Notes: generated by a model from the letters alone, not told the origin. A DNA stretch of 64,000 nt from CAKZNE01 sp002695025 (GCA_913043285.1 CAJWML010000015.1:32323-96322); one strand, 5' to 3'; positions 9,570-19,330 are shown, counted from the stretch's first letter. Numbers and translations: made by a program.

Positions 9570-9586
9570 AGTGTAAGAAGTACAAT
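9570..9586. promoter_or_regulatory. Putative Nudix-regulator operator (AGTGTA-N5-TACAAT) in the 9535/9659 divergent promoter region
   Basis: AGTGTAAGAAGTACAAT matches the palindrome AGTGTA-N5-TACACT at 11 of 12 arm positions. It lies between two divergent starch genes, 35 bp before the minus-strand start and 73 bp before the plus-strand start. A weak -7-like TAACATTG for the plus gene lies at 9622-9629. Confidence 0.65.
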
Positions 9587-9658
9587 TACAGAGCAAGGTA
9601 AAAAAATAATTGATTGCCTAGTAACATTGCCTTAAAATTTAGCTTTTAAATCACTGAC

Positions 9659-11470
9659 ATGAAAGTAATTGCCAATACAGGAAGGTTGTTGAATATCCTT
9701 ATATTTCTTCCCCTTATTCATCTATCTGCACAAACCCATGTTTATCCCCCGTATTGGTGGAATGGTATGAATAAGCAAACCCTTGATCTTTTGGTATATG
9801 ATCCGGAAGGTTTTGAGAGTAGTCCGGTGGTTGATGGCGTAGAGGTATTGAGTTCGGAATTGGCACCTAATGCGCATTATGCCTATCTCCGGATCCAAAC
9901 GCCAGATCAAACGGAAAAGTCCACTTTTACCATTGGAAAAGGGAAGAAAAAACGGATATATGAACTAAGGGAACGCAAAGCTGAACGGGTACATGGCCTG
10001 GATCCGGCCGATGTGATGTACTTGATTACCCCAGACCGTTTTGCCAATGGTGATCCTGGTAACGATCGTAAAAAGGCCATGGCGGAGCGTGATTACAGGC
10101 GGGATTCCATTTATGGCCGGCATGGCGGAGATATAAAGGGGATCCGGGATCACCTCGCTTACCTCCAGGATATGGGTTTTAATTCCCTCTGGATATGTCC
10201 GCTCATGACCAATGATCAGCCAAAGGCCTCCTACCACGGCTACGCTATAACTGATCATTATTCTATTGACCCACGCTTTGGAACGAACCAGGAATACTCA
10301 CAGCTGGTGAATGAAATGCACCAGCGGGAAATGAAGATGGTCATGGATGTGGTGTACAACCATTTTGGCTCCCGCCATCACCTTTTTCTGGATCCCCCAG
10401 ACTCTGCTTTTTTCAATTTTCACGAGGGCTACCTGCAAACCAATTACCGCGCGGCTACCCTGTTTGATCCGCACGTTGCAGCATCGGACCGCTCGCGTTT
10501 TACGGATGGCTGGTTTGACGGGCACATGCCGGATGTGAACCAGCGTAACCCGCAGATGGCCAGCTTTCTTATTCAGAATTCCATTTGGTGGATCGAAGAA
10601 TTTGGGATCGATGCGTTCCGGGTGGATACCTACACCTATCCCGATCAGCAATTTATGGCCGATTTAGCCAAAGCAATAAAAGAAGAGTACCCGGACTTTT
10701 TCATCTTCGGGGAAACCTGGGTGCATTTTCCGGAAATCCAGAGCTATTTTGTGGAGGGCAACCGCTATAACCCGATTGCCACCTATATGGATGCCGTAAC
10801 CGATTTCCAGTTTTGTTTTGCGGTACACGAAACCTTTAACCAACCGCAGGAATGGGCTAAAGGACTCTCCAAGCTGTATTACAGGCTGGCGGCCGATTAT
10901 CTTTATGAGCACCCGGAGAACAGCGTAACCTTTTTAGATAACCATGACCTGGCCCGTATCTACGGGACCTTTGGTGAGGATATGGATAAGCTGAAAGCTT
11001 CGCTGGGGTTGCTGTTCACCATGCGGGGCATACCTTGTGTGTATTACGGTACCGAGATCCTGATGAAGGAAACGGCCAATCATGGAGTGATCCGGCAGGA
11101 CTTTCCGGGAGGCTGGCCAGGGGATGAGATGAATAAATTCACGGCAGCAGGACGGACCGGGGCGGAGAATGAAATGCACCATTATATCAGTAAGATTCTG
11201 AACTGGCGTAAGGGTTCAGAAGCCATAACCAAAGGAAAAATGACGCATTTTATCCCGGAAAATGATATTTACGTTTTCTTCCGCTATACGGAAAGGGATA
11301 CGGTAATGGTGGTTCTGAACAGTAATCCCAATGAGGCCCGCACGGTAAAAAAGGAGCGCTTCGCGGAAATGATGCCTTCACAAAGCGGTACGGATGTAAT
11401 TTCCGGTGAGCGTGTGGCCCTGAAGGAATTGACCATCCAACCCAAGAGTATTCAGATCATTCAGCTCTAA
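9659..11470 (+). CDS. GH13 alpha-amylase-family glucanohydrolase, SusA/neopullulanase-like, exported
   Basis: 603 aa. Signal peptide 1-24 (cut before QTHVYPP). An N-terminal beta-sandwich of the cyclomaltodextrinase/neopullulanase type (25-105) precedes a GH13 barrel. Conserved regions are all intact: VMDVVYNH (228-235), FRVD with nucleophile D323, GET with acid/base E352, and LDNHD with D430. A C-terminal beta domain ends at 603. The build matches periplasmic SusA-like enzymes that cut malto-oligosaccharides entering through SusC/D. The exact product is inferred. Its stop is 5 bp from the convergent stop of the MFS carrier. An operator-like site is shared with the divergent starch-binding gene. 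Confidence 0.92.
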   Translation: MKVIANTGRLLNILIFLPLIHLSAQTHVYPPYWWNGMNKQTLDLLVYDPEGFESSPVVDGVEVLSSELAPNAHYAYLRIQTPDQTEKSTFTIGKGKKKRIYELRERKAERVHGLDPADVMYLITPDRFANGDPGNDRKKAMAERDYRRDSIYGRHGGDIKGIRDHLAYLQDMGFNSLWICPLMTNDQPKASYHGYAITDHYSIDPRFGTNQEYSQLVNEMHQREMKMVMDVVYNHFGSRHHLFLDPPDSAFFNFHEGYLQTNYRAATLFDPHVAASDRSRFTDGWFDGHMPDVNQRNPQMASFLIQNSIWWIEEFGIDAFRVDTYTYPDQQFMADLAKAIKEEYPDFFIFGETWVHFPEIQSYFVEGNRYNPIATYMDAVTDFQFCFAVHETFNQPQEWAKGLSKLYYRLAADYLYEHPENSVTFLDNHDLARIYGTFGEDMDKLKASLGLLFTMRGIPCVYYGTEILMKETANHGVIRQDFPGGWPGDEMNKFTAAGRTGAENEMHHYISKILNWRKGSEAITKGKMTHFIPENDIYVFFRYTERDTVMVVLNSNPNEARTVKKERFAEMMPSQSGTDVISGERVALKELTIQPKSIQIIQL

Positions 11471-11475
11471 GGTAT

Positions 11476-12876
11476 TTACACCATTGCTGCCTCATCCGGT
11501 TGGTAGGTAATGGCTTTTTTATTGGTGATCAGTAGGTTGGAAAGTCCGCCCAGGATCAGGCTGGTGCCAGCCAGCAGCATGGCGTTGATGGAATCTTCCC
11601 CGAAAATGGCCTGGTATAAAAAGTTGAGGCCACCGGTAGCCGCAATGATCTGTGGTATGACAATGAACATATTGAATAGCCCCATGAATACCCCCATCTT
11701 TTTAGGATCAATGGAGCTGGAAAGCATGGCATAAGGCATGGAAAGAATACTGCCCCAGGCAATACCGATGAGTGCAAAAGATCCGATCAGGAATACATGA
11801 TCCTGGATAAAATACATGGAAATAAAACCCAGGCCACCCAGTATAAGGCAAGTCATGTGCACCAGCTTACGGTTAATACTTCTCCGGGCGGTATAGAAAG
11901 TGAGGATCAGCGCAAAAGCCATGGACGATAATCCATAAAAGCCCATGTGAGAGCCTACCAGGTCTGCGGCATCATTGTATTTTTTATCCTCTTCCTGGTA
12001 GATGGCTATATTCTCTTCGGTAGCTTCTTCCACACTCAATTCAACCGGTTTAGGTGATTCAAACACGTGCTCGGTGAGGGCTGGTGTTGCCAGGCTCCAC
12101 ATGGCAAAGAAGGCAAACCAACTGAAGAATTGCACTACCCCCAGTTTTACCATAGTTCTGGGCATGTTTACAATATTGCTGATGATCTCACGGAAGGCGG
12201 TGCCCATCCCTTTGCTTTTCTGCTTTTCCTCTTCAAAAGCTTCCATATCCTCTGGCGGATATTCGCTGGTGGTAAAAACGGTATATAGTATGGAGAGCAG
12301 GAATACAAAAGCCCCGATGGCAAAGGCAATCTTTACGGAGGGAGGTATTACACCGGGACCGGCCTCGTTGGAAACTCCCAGGTTATTGACCAGTAAAGGA
12401 AGGTTGCTGGCCACCCAGGTGCCAATCCCAATGATCAGGGTTTGCATAACAAAACCGTAGCTACGCTGGGAGTCAGGAAGCTTATCAGCCACCAGCGCCC
12501 GGAAGGGTTCCATGCTGATATTGATGGAGGCATCCAGTATCCAGAGGCAACCGGCTGCAACCCAAAGCACCGGGGAGTGAGGCACAAAAAATAAGGTGAT
12601 AGAGCTAAGTATAGCCCCTACCAGGAAGTAAGGCCGCCTACGGCCCAGCCTGGAGTGCCAGGTACGGTCACTCATATACCCAATGATAGGCTGCACGATC
12701 AAACCCGTGAGCGGAGCAGCAATCCATAGGAGCGGGATCTCATCTTTTCCGGCTCCCAGGGTTTGGAAGATCCGGGACATAAATCCGCCCTGCAGGGCAA
12801 AGCCGAACTGGATCCCCAAAAAGCCAAAGCTCATGTTCCAGATCTGCCAGAAACTCAATTTGGGTTTAGCGGTCAT
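11476..12876 (-). CDS. MFS/GPH-SLC45-type sugar:cation symporter, probably for maltose or maltodextrin
   Basis: 466 aa with about 12 hydrophobic helices. The first half carries GYMSDRTWHSRLGRRRPY (about 90-107), the loop 2-3 signature shared by plant sucrose/SLC45 carriers and their bacterial relatives. A charged central loop (about 215-235, EDMEAFEEEKQKSK) separates the two halves. In flavobacterial maltose clusters this family sits beside maltose phosphorylase and is taken to be the inner-membrane importer. It has its own palindromic operator at 12918-12934, so it can be transcribed apart from the upstream mgsA operon even though it follows in the same direction. Confidence 0.85.
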   Translation of the reverse strand: MTAKPKLSFWQIWNMSFGFLGIQFGFALQGGFMSRIFQTLGAGKDEIPLLWIAAPLTGLIVQPIIGYMSDRTWHSRLGRRRPYFLVGAILSSITLFFVPHSPVLWVAAGCLWILDASINISMEPFRALVADKLPDSQRSYGFVMQTLIIGIGTWVASNLPLLVNNLGVSNEAGPGVIPPSVKIAFAIGAFVFLLSILYTVFTTSEYPPEDMEAFEEEKQKSKGMGTAFREIISNIVNMPRTMVKLGVVQFFSWFAFFAMWSLATPALTEHVFESPKPVELSVEEATEENIAIYQEEDKKYNDAADLVGSHMGFYGLSSMAFALILTFYTARRSINRKLVHMTCLILGGLGFISMYFIQDHVFLIGSFALIGIAWGSILSMPYAMLSSSIDPKKMGVFMGLFNMFIVIPQIIAATGGLNFLYQAIFGEDSINAMLLAGTSLILGGLSNLLITNKKAITYQPDEAAMV

Positions 12877-12917
12877 GGGTTTGTGTTTTGAAAAGCTGGC
12901 CTAATGTAAAAAATAAA

Positions 12918-12934
12918 AGTGTTGAAAGTACACT
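12918..12934 (-). promoter_or_regulatory. Putative Nudix-regulator operator before the sugar carrier
   Basis: On the plus strand AGTGTTGAAAGTACACT, 11 of 12 arm positions of AGTGTA-N5-TACACT. It lies 42 bp before the carrier start, with a one-mismatch -7-like box (minus strand TACATTAG, 12908-12901) between site and gene. Confidence 0.7.
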
Positions 12935-12947
12935 TAGCGACCCCTGC

Positions 12948-13316
12948 CTAACTGAGCAGTCCCCTGAAAATCAGGCGGGCCGTAGCCGGGTTGGTGGCCA
13001 GCGGAATATTGTGAACATCACAGATGCGCATCAGCATCAGGATATCCGGTTCATGGGGATGTTTGTCCAGCGGATCGCGGAAAAAAAAGACCGCATCCAC
13101 TTCACCCACCGCTACCTGGGCGGCAATCTGGGCATCCCCGCCCAGCGGGCCGGACAGTACCTTGTCTACCTGGAGCCCTGCCCCTTCTACGTGTTTTCCG
13201 GTGGTGCCGGTGGCTACCAGTTTTACATCATCACGATGAAAGAGATCGAGATGATCCCGCAGGAACGCTACCATCTCTGCTTTTTTTCCATCGTGGGATA
13301 TCAGTGCTATTACCAT
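12948..13316 (-). CDS. mgsA: Methylglyoxal synthase
   Basis: 122 aa, a little shorter than the E. coli enzyme (152 aa) but with the whole core. Visible motifs are ATGTTGKHVE, LSGPLGGDAQIAA, FFRDPLDKHPHEPDI (with the conserved His) and CDVHNIPLATNPATA. It converts dihydroxyacetone phosphate to methylglyoxal and phosphate, a bypass of lower glycolysis that family enzymes open when phosphate is low. Its ATG overlaps the stop of the upstream GH13 gene by one base (TAATG), so it is the translationally coupled last gene of the maltose phosphorylase operon. That placement inside a starch operon is unusual. Confidence 0.93.
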   Translation of the reverse strand: MVIALISHDGKKAEMVAFLRDHLDLFHRDDVKLVATGTTGKHVEGAGLQVDKVLSGPLGGDAQIAAQVAVGEVDAVFFFRDPLDKHPHEPDILMLMRICDVHNIPLATNPATARLIFRGLLS

Positions 13317-14680
13317 TATAAACCTATTATGGTGAAATCATTGGCAGCTACTTTAACTGCGCCTTCCTGCGATCCTTTTTCGGCTCTTCCGGCCAAAAGA
13401 TCTATGCTGCTCAGGCCCTGGTACGTAAGCTCTCCGGGCTGATCCGAAAAATTGAGGATCACCAACATTTTGTCATTTCCTTTAGAACGCACGTAAGCGT
13501 ACATTTTTGAGGCATCATCGGTTGCTATTCTTTCAAAATCACCTTGATCAGCTCCATTGGCCAAAGCTTCATGATCGGATTTCAACCTGATCATTTGCTG
13601 GTAAAAATCAAACAAAACCGTATCCTGTTCCCAGTTGATGGTGTCTTTGTCAAAAAATGAGAGGCGCTTGTTGAGGCCTGCTTCCTGGCCGCTGTAAATA
13701 AGGGGCATTCCGTAGGGGAAGGTGGTAGCCAATACAAAGAAATTTTTGTGGTTGGCACCCATACGCTCACCGATGGTGCCGTTCCAGCTGTTCTCATCAT
13801 GGTTGGTGGTGAAATACATGCGATAGGCGCTTTCAGGATATAGGGTATCCATTTTGATGAGGTAGGTATCCAAGGCACTTACGGGCTCTTCACCTTTGGC
13901 TATCTGGTTCATAATGTGGTGAAATTCCCAGCCGTAGGTCATATCAAAGGCTTGTTCGTGGAACTCGGGACCTTCAGCTTCGGCCAGCATGAACACCGGT
14001 TTAATGCTGTCCAGGCTTTTACGCGCACGGTTCCAGAAATCCATGGGCACCATCATGGCCACATCACAGCGGTAACCATCCACATCCGCTTCCTTTACCC
14101 AAAATTTAAGGGCGTTCATCATTTCCTCCTGCATGCCCGGGGCTTCATAATTCAGGTCGGCCACGTCAAACCAGTCTTCAACCGGGGGGATTACTTTACC
14201 GGAATCATTGCGCGTGTACCAGTCGGGGTGTTGTTCCATCCAGGGGTGGTCCCAGGCGGAGTGATTACCCACCCAGTCCAGGATTACTTTAAAACCCATG
14301 TCGTGCGCCTCATTGACCAGCCCTTTGAAATCTTCCATGGTTCCGAATTCCGGGTTTACGGCCGTATAATCCTTAATGGAATAATAGCTTCCGAGCTTTC
14401 CCTTCCGGTTTTTTTCACCGATGGGTTGTACGGGCATGATCCAGAGGATCTCCACACCAAGCTCCTTCAGGTGGGGGAGGTGCTCCTTAAAAGCATTGAA
14501 AGTTCCCTCGGGGGTGTACTGACGGATATTGACCTCGTAAATGGACGAATGTTTGCTCCAGGCCGGATGCTCCAGGGAGGCGGTAGTATCGTTGTCAACC
14601 GGCTCAGCCTCCTTTACTACGGGACCGTTGCATGCCCAAACGAGAGTTACTAGGCCAAGGATACCTATGGATTTTTTCAT
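13316..14680 (-). CDS. GH13 alpha-amylase-family lipoprotein
   Basis: 454 aa. A lipoprotein signal ends LVWAC with C17 as the lipid site, so it is a membrane-bound periplasmic or surface protein. The GH13 barrel is complete: VILDWVGNHS (D135, H140), GYRCD with nucleophile D206, AEAEG with E234, and TTNHDEN with H294 and D295. A short C-terminal beta domain follows. It lacks the N-terminal sandwich of the SusA-like enzyme, so specificity is unclear; an alpha-amylase or alpha-glucosidase acting on short maltodextrins is likely. It overlaps the upstream GH13 gene by 4 bp (ATGA) and mgsA by 1 bp. Confidence 0.9.
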   Translation of the reverse strand: MKKSIGILGLVTLVWACNGPVVKEAEPVDNDTTASLEHPAWSKHSSIYEVNIRQYTPEGTFNAFKEHLPHLKELGVEILWIMPVQPIGEKNRKGKLGSYYSIKDYTAVNPEFGTMEDFKGLVNEAHDMGFKVILDWVGNHSAWDHPWMEQHPDWYTRNDSGKVIPPVEDWFDVADLNYEAPGMQEEMMNALKFWVKEADVDGYRCDVAMMVPMDFWNRARKSLDSIKPVFMLAEAEGPEFHEQAFDMTYGWEFHHIMNQIAKGEEPVSALDTYLIKMDTLYPESAYRMYFTTNHDENSWNGTIGERMGANHKNFFVLATTFPYGMPLIYSGQEAGLNKRLSFFDKDTINWEQDTVLFDFYQQMIRLKSDHEALANGADQGDFERIATDDASKMYAYVRSKGNDKMLVILNFSDQPGELTYQGLSSIDLLAGRAEKGSQEGAVKVAANDFTIIGL

Positions 14681-17022
14681 GGTTGTGTTTGTTTAAGGGT
14701 TACGTATTCAAAGCCCAGAGGAGGAAGTTCAAGAGGGATAACCTGTGCGTTGAGGTTGGAGATCATACCTTCGTTAAAGTGTAATTGTACTTTGGTTTCG
14801 GGCTCAATGGCTAGCTGGATATTCTGCTTTTTTTCCGAAGTATTGAGCAGTATGACCACCTGCTCATCAAAATAGGTGCGCCTGATCTCCAAGAGGGATC
14901 CGTTAATAATTCGGGTTTCGGTGGTGCCGTAGATCAGCGGTAGCTGGCTGCCACGTAATTGATTGAGCTTTTTCACATTCTCCAGGAGAATGGTTTCATC
15001 CTCGTCCAGGCCACTGAATTGCATCATCCTGCGATTGTCGGGATCACCACCACCGGGCATGCCATATTCATCACCGTAATAGATGCAGGGAATACCCGGA
15101 ACGGCATTGTTAAAGGCGTGTAAAAGGCCTAGTTTCCGGTAGGCCGAAGCTTCAGGCTTGTCAATGTTGCGATCCCAGCCGGCCATTTTCTGGTCCTCCT
15201 CAAAAAGGACATCCCCGGAGGCCAGGCTAATGAAGCGTGAACGGTCCTGGTTGCCGGTAATATTGCCCATCAGGTGATGGTAGCCATAGGTTTCCAGTCC
15301 CTGGTGCAGTTTGTCCTGCAAGCCTTCCAGGTCACCGTTTGAACTGGCAAATGCATTGACTGCGGCATCATAAAGGTTAAAATCAAACTGAGCATCCATC
15401 ATACCGGTGCTGATGTAGCTGTTGATGAGTTGCGGGCTGCCGTAGGTCTCCCCGATTTGCAATACCGGGCGATCCGTGTGTTTACGCACGCGATAGGTGA
15501 GGGTACGCCAGTACAGTTCATCAATGTGTTTAGTGGCATCATGACGGAAGCCGTCAAAATCATATTCGGTAACCCAGAACAAAGCACTGTCTGCCATGGG
15601 GTCCACTATTTCCCAACGTCTAAGGTCCAGCGTAGGAAGGTGATCGTCAAACCAGGTGGTAAGGCGGTACTCGTCCCATTTTTCGGTGTTCTTAGTGCCA
15701 TCCGGCAGGTATAGTGAGGTGGCCCAATCCTGGTGTTTTTGATATATAGGGTGATTTATATGTATGTGATTGGCTACATAGTCCAAGATCACATTTTCAT
15801 TACGTTGATGGGCATCGTTCAGAAGTGTGCGCAGCTCTGCGGATGTGCCAAAGCGATGATCTACGCGGATGTTACTGACCGGCCAATAGCCGTGGTATGC
15901 GGAAAACTTACTTTTGGTCTTGCCTTTGTCCCAGTACCCCCAGGCATCTTCGGGGTTTTGGGTAATGGGAGACAGCCAGATGGTGTTCACATGGAGATCT
16001 TCAAAAAAGCCCTCTTCCGTTTTTTGGGTCACCCCACTCAGGTCGCCACCGTAGTAGTTGGCTTTGGGATGAATTTCCGGGTCAGGGGTACGTTGGTCGT
16101 TTTCCGGATTACCGTTGAAGAAGCGATCCACCATCAGGAAGTACATGCGCGCCTGGTGCCAGTCCAGCCGTTCCAGCTGGTCCACATTGGTGATGGGCAC
16201 ACCATATTCCAACGGGATCAAAACATCGTTGGCCGCCTTTTCTCCACGGAAGGAGTATACCCGCAAATAGGAGCGTTTCACTTCTGCCGCTTTTTGGGGA
16301 ATAGGCACCAGGTTTTGAGAAGTATTACTCTGGGCACTTGCCAGTGGTAAGGGCTGGTTATTCCACAGAGCCAGTATTTTTTGATCAGCGGGGAGCGGGC
16401 TCAGTTTGATGCTTCCTTCATCAAAAGAAAGAGCATGGTAGATAGCCGGCTCCTCTTTTTGGGGGTATTTCACCTCCAAAACGTTGTTGAAGTCACCCAT
16501 ACCATTACTCACCTTTACAGGATTGTTGGGGTCTAAAAGTTCTTTGCCGTTCACATAGAACTTATACTCGTACTTGCCTGGGTTCAAACGGTAGGTACGT
16601 CTGTATTGGCCACCCTTTGCAACAAGGGGTGCGCTTCCACGATTCCAGTTGTTGAAGGCTCCGATCACTTTTACCTCACCATTAAACTCCCCTCCGGCCG
16701 GGACGCTGATCGTCACATCTTGTAGGGCAGGGTTGATCAGGACCAGGCTCTCCATTCCCTTTGGGGTTTTGAGCCACAGAAACTCCATTTTTTCGGTCAG
16801 CTTACCCGTAAGGATGAGGGTATCCTTTTGTTGGGAGTGATTAGTAAGGCCAGTGGGTAATAAGTATGAATCCAAAGTTTGATCGGCCAGGTAGTCCCGA
16901 AGATAAATAGTAGTGGTATCACCATTAAGGTGAATGGGGGTATACAGCCCATGCAGCGCCACCTGTGCTTGTGCCATTAAGCTCTCCAGGGCGATCAGTG
17001 AGAAAAGGAACAGCTTTTTCAT
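14677..17022 (-). CDS. GH13 alpha-amylase-family enzyme with CBM48-like domain, exported
   Basis: 781 aa. Signal peptide 1-20 (cut near AQA-QVALH). An AMPK/CBM48-type glycogen-binding domain lies at about 112-187 (KVIGAFNNWNRG...YEYKFYVNGKELLDP). The GH13 barrel runs from about 290: VILDYVANH (D414, H419), GFRHD with nucleophile D495, IGET with acid/base E525. Region IV reads GNQDRSR (591-596), so the histidine of the usual NHD is Gln592. The three catalytic carboxylates remain, so activity is expected, perhaps with altered subsite -1 binding. It is likely periplasmic or surface. It overlaps maltose phosphorylase by 4 bp and the next GH13 by 4 bp. Confidence 0.9.
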   Translation of the reverse strand: MKKLFLFSLIALESLMAQAQVALHGLYTPIHLNGDTTTIYLRDYLADQTLDSYLLPTGLTNHSQQKDTLILTGKLTEKMEFLWLKTPKGMESLVLINPALQDVTISVPAGGEFNGEVKVIGAFNNWNRGSAPLVAKGGQYRRTYRLNPGKYEYKFYVNGKELLDPNNPVKVSNGMGDFNNVLEVKYPQKEEPAIYHALSFDEGSIKLSPLPADQKILALWNNQPLPLASAQSNTSQNLVPIPQKAAEVKRSYLRVYSFRGEKAANDVLIPLEYGVPITNVDQLERLDWHQARMYFLMVDRFFNGNPENDQRTPDPEIHPKANYYGGDLSGVTQKTEEGFFEDLHVNTIWLSPITQNPEDAWGYWDKGKTKSKFSAYHGYWPVSNIRVDHRFGTSAELRTLLNDAHQRNENVILDYVANHIHINHPIYQKHQDWATSLYLPDGTKNTEKWDEYRLTTWFDDHLPTLDLRRWEIVDPMADSALFWVTEYDFDGFRHDATKHIDELYWRTLTYRVRKHTDRPVLQIGETYGSPQLINSYISTGMMDAQFDFNLYDAAVNAFASSNGDLEGLQDKLHQGLETYGYHHLMGNITGNQDRSRFISLASGDVLFEEDQKMAGWDRNIDKPEASAYRKLGLLHAFNNAVPGIPCIYYGDEYGMPGGGDPDNRRMMQFSGLDEDETILLENVKKLNQLRGSQLPLIYGTTETRIINGSLLEIRRTYFDEQVVILLNTSEKKQNIQLAIEPETKVQLHFNEGMISNLNAQVIPLELPPLGFEYVTLKQTQP

Positions 17023-19325
17023 GCGTAGGCGGATTGCGTATGGGCGTTAGCCTGTACGGGGTACTCTTTACCTTTTATCCAAACCGAAACATCTTCAGCA
17101 GAATGGTTATGCAATTCAAAGCTATCCGGACGGCAATCCAGCTCTAAAGTGCTGTGCCTGAAGCGGATCTTGAAAGACAGGCTTTTCCAGCCTTCCGGCA
17201 GTTTGGGGTCAAAATGCAGATGGCCATCTCTTACGCGCATGCCACCAAAACCTTCTACTACGCTCAGCCAGGTGCCGGCCATACTGGTAATATGCAGGCC
17301 TTCGTGCACTTCTTTGTTGTAATCATCCAGGTCCAGGCGGCTGGTGCGCAGGTACAGTTCGTAAGCCTTGTCCATCTTATCCAGGTAAGCGGCTATAACC
17401 ACGTGTACACAAGGCGAAAGTGAGCTTTCGTGTAAAGTGCGCGGCTCGTAAAAGTCAAAGTTGCGCTCAATGGTGGCGCGGTCAAAATCATCTTCAAAAA
17501 GGTAGATACCCTGCAAAACATCGGCCTGTTTAATAAAACAGGAGCGCAGAATGCGGTCCCAGCTCCAGTGCTGGTTGATGGGACGCTCAGCAGGGTTCAG
17601 GTCAGCGGCTGTAAGCTGCTCCTTGTCCAGATAGTTTTCCTGTTGCAGGAAAATGCCCAGTTCCTTGTCTTCAGGCAGGAACATTTTGTTGATGATATCT
17701 TTCCACCGGGATACTTCTGTATGGCTGTTGAAGGCCGTTTTTTCGAGAATAACCTCCAGCCTGGCCGCATCATTCTTGCGAACCGTTTCAATACTCTCAA
17801 GGGTGTATTGTAAAGTCCAGCGGGCAATATAACTCGTATACCAGTTGTTGTTTACGTTGTTCTCATACTCGTTGGGGCCTGTAACCCCCAGCATCACGTA
17901 TTGCTCTTTGGCGGCACTCCAGTTTACCCTTTGTGCCCAAAAGCGGGCAATCCCGATGAGTACCTCCAGGCCATATTCGGCCAGGTAATTTTCATCACCG
18001 TAGTAGCGGGTGTAATTATAAATAGCAAAGGCAATGGCCCCGTTGCGGTGTATCTCCTCAAAGGTGATCTCCCATTCGTTATGGCATTCCTCCCCATTCA
18101 TGGTCACCATCGGGTATAATGCGGCCCCGTTGGTAAAACCTAGTTTACGGGCATTTTCAATGGCTTTTTCCAGGTGCCGGTAGCGGTATACCAAAAGGTT
18201 TTTGGCCACTTCCTGTCCGGCCGAAGCCATATAAAAGGGCAGGCAGTAAGCTTCCGTATCCCAATAGGTGGAGCCTCCGTATTTTTCACCGGTAAAGCCT
18301 TTGGGACCGATATTCAGGCGGGGGTCATCGCCCGTATAGGTTTGAGTAAGCTGGAAGATATTGTAGCGAATAGCCTGTTGTGCTTTGGCATCGCCATCAA
18401 TACGTATATCACTGTTTTGCCAGTACTTGGCCCAAAGATTTTTTTGTTCGTTCAGCAGTCTTTGAAATCCGGCCTCACGGGCATCCTCAGCAAGCTGTTC
18501 AGCTGCCTGGCTAAGTTTGTCCTTAGCATGATTCAAGGAAGAAACTACTGCAGCGTATTTGTACAAATGATAAGTGCTTCCTTCCAGGCCATCGATCTCA
18601 AAGTGATTTTCCGCGTATTTATTGCGGGTGGAGGCGGCAGATTCCAGGGTAAGGAGGTTGTCTCCGGCATGAAGCTCATAGGCCATAGCTGCTGCTACCT
18701 GGAAATCGAGCTTTTTGGTTTTGGCGATCACCATCGCTGTTTGTTCTCCTGCCTCCTGGCTGATCCCTTCCCAGAATTTTTCATCGTAATTGCTGTCGTG
18801 GTTGACCACGTCAAAATCCAGGTAAGGGGTAAAGGATAATTTACCACTGAAGTTTACCGGGGTTATTGAATAGCGGATAGCCCCGATCTCCTTGCGCTTC
18901 AGGCTCAGGAAACGTTGTGCTTCTATCTTTAGCTTCTTACCGGGTTGTATTTCGGCTATAAAACTGCGTAGCAGGTAGCCTTCTTTCATGTTCAACTCCC
19001 GGTAAAAATCGGTAACCGGAACGGTGTGGAGATCCAGGCTACGGCCCTCTGCTTCAATCTTGATGCCTATCCAGTTTACGGAGTTCAGCACCTTGGCAAA
19101 ATACTCGGGGTAGCCGTTTTTCCACCAGCCTACACGGGTTTTGTCCGGGTAATAAATGCCGGCTACATAGCTTCCTTGAAGATGCTGGCCAGAATAGTCT
19201 TCCTCAAAATTGGCACGTTGGCCCATGTGGCCGTTGCCAAGGCTGAATAACGACTCGGAACCCTGGTGTTGTTTGGGATCCCAGCCTTCCTCTATAATTT
19301 TCCATTGATCGGTTAGCAGGGGCAT
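17019..19325 (-). CDS. GH65 maltose phosphorylase (or close disaccharide phosphorylase)
   Basis: 768 aa, full length for GH65, without a signal peptide, so cytosolic. The general acid lies in GPNEYENNVNNNWYTS, E486, the equivalent of E487 of the Lactobacillus brevis enzyme. The conserved STYWDTEAYCLPFY stretch (352-365) is also present. The enzyme splits maltose with phosphate into glucose and beta-glucose-1-phosphate. The neighbouring beta-phosphoglucomutase gene, 5 bp upstream, supports this over the trehalose or kojibiose reading, although related GH65 phosphorylases also make beta-G1P. It sits in the middle of a tightly packed operon that starts at 20869. Confidence 0.93.
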   Translation of the reverse strand: MPLLTDQWKIIEEGWDPKQHQGSESLFSLGNGHMGQRANFEEDYSGQHLQGSYVAGIYYPDKTRVGWWKNGYPEYFAKVLNSVNWIGIKIEAEGRSLDLHTVPVTDFYRELNMKEGYLLRSFIAEIQPGKKLKIEAQRFLSLKRKEIGAIRYSITPVNFSGKLSFTPYLDFDVVNHDSNYDEKFWEGISQEAGEQTAMVIAKTKKLDFQVAAAMAYELHAGDNLLTLESAASTRNKYAENHFEIDGLEGSTYHLYKYAAVVSSLNHAKDKLSQAAEQLAEDAREAGFQRLLNEQKNLWAKYWQNSDIRIDGDAKAQQAIRYNIFQLTQTYTGDDPRLNIGPKGFTGEKYGGSTYWDTEAYCLPFYMASAGQEVAKNLLVYRYRHLEKAIENARKLGFTNGAALYPMVTMNGEECHNEWEITFEEIHRNGAIAFAIYNYTRYYGDENYLAEYGLEVLIGIARFWAQRVNWSAAKEQYVMLGVTGPNEYENNVNNNWYTSYIARWTLQYTLESIETVRKNDAARLEVILEKTAFNSHTEVSRWKDIINKMFLPEDKELGIFLQQENYLDKEQLTAADLNPAERPINQHWSWDRILRSCFIKQADVLQGIYLFEDDFDRATIERNFDFYEPRTLHESSLSPCVHVVIAAYLDKMDKAYELYLRTSRLDLDDYNKEVHEGLHITSMAGTWLSVVEGFGGMRVRDGHLHFDPKLPEGWKSLSFKIRFRHSTLELDCRPDSFELHNHSAEDVSVWIKGKEYPVQANAHTQSAYA

Positions 19326-19330
19326 AGTTC

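Noticed and set aside
13916..14653. Plus-strand open frame (245 codons) opposite the GH13 lipoprotein gene
   Set aside because: The opposite strand carries all four GH13 catalytic regions; this frame is its shadow.
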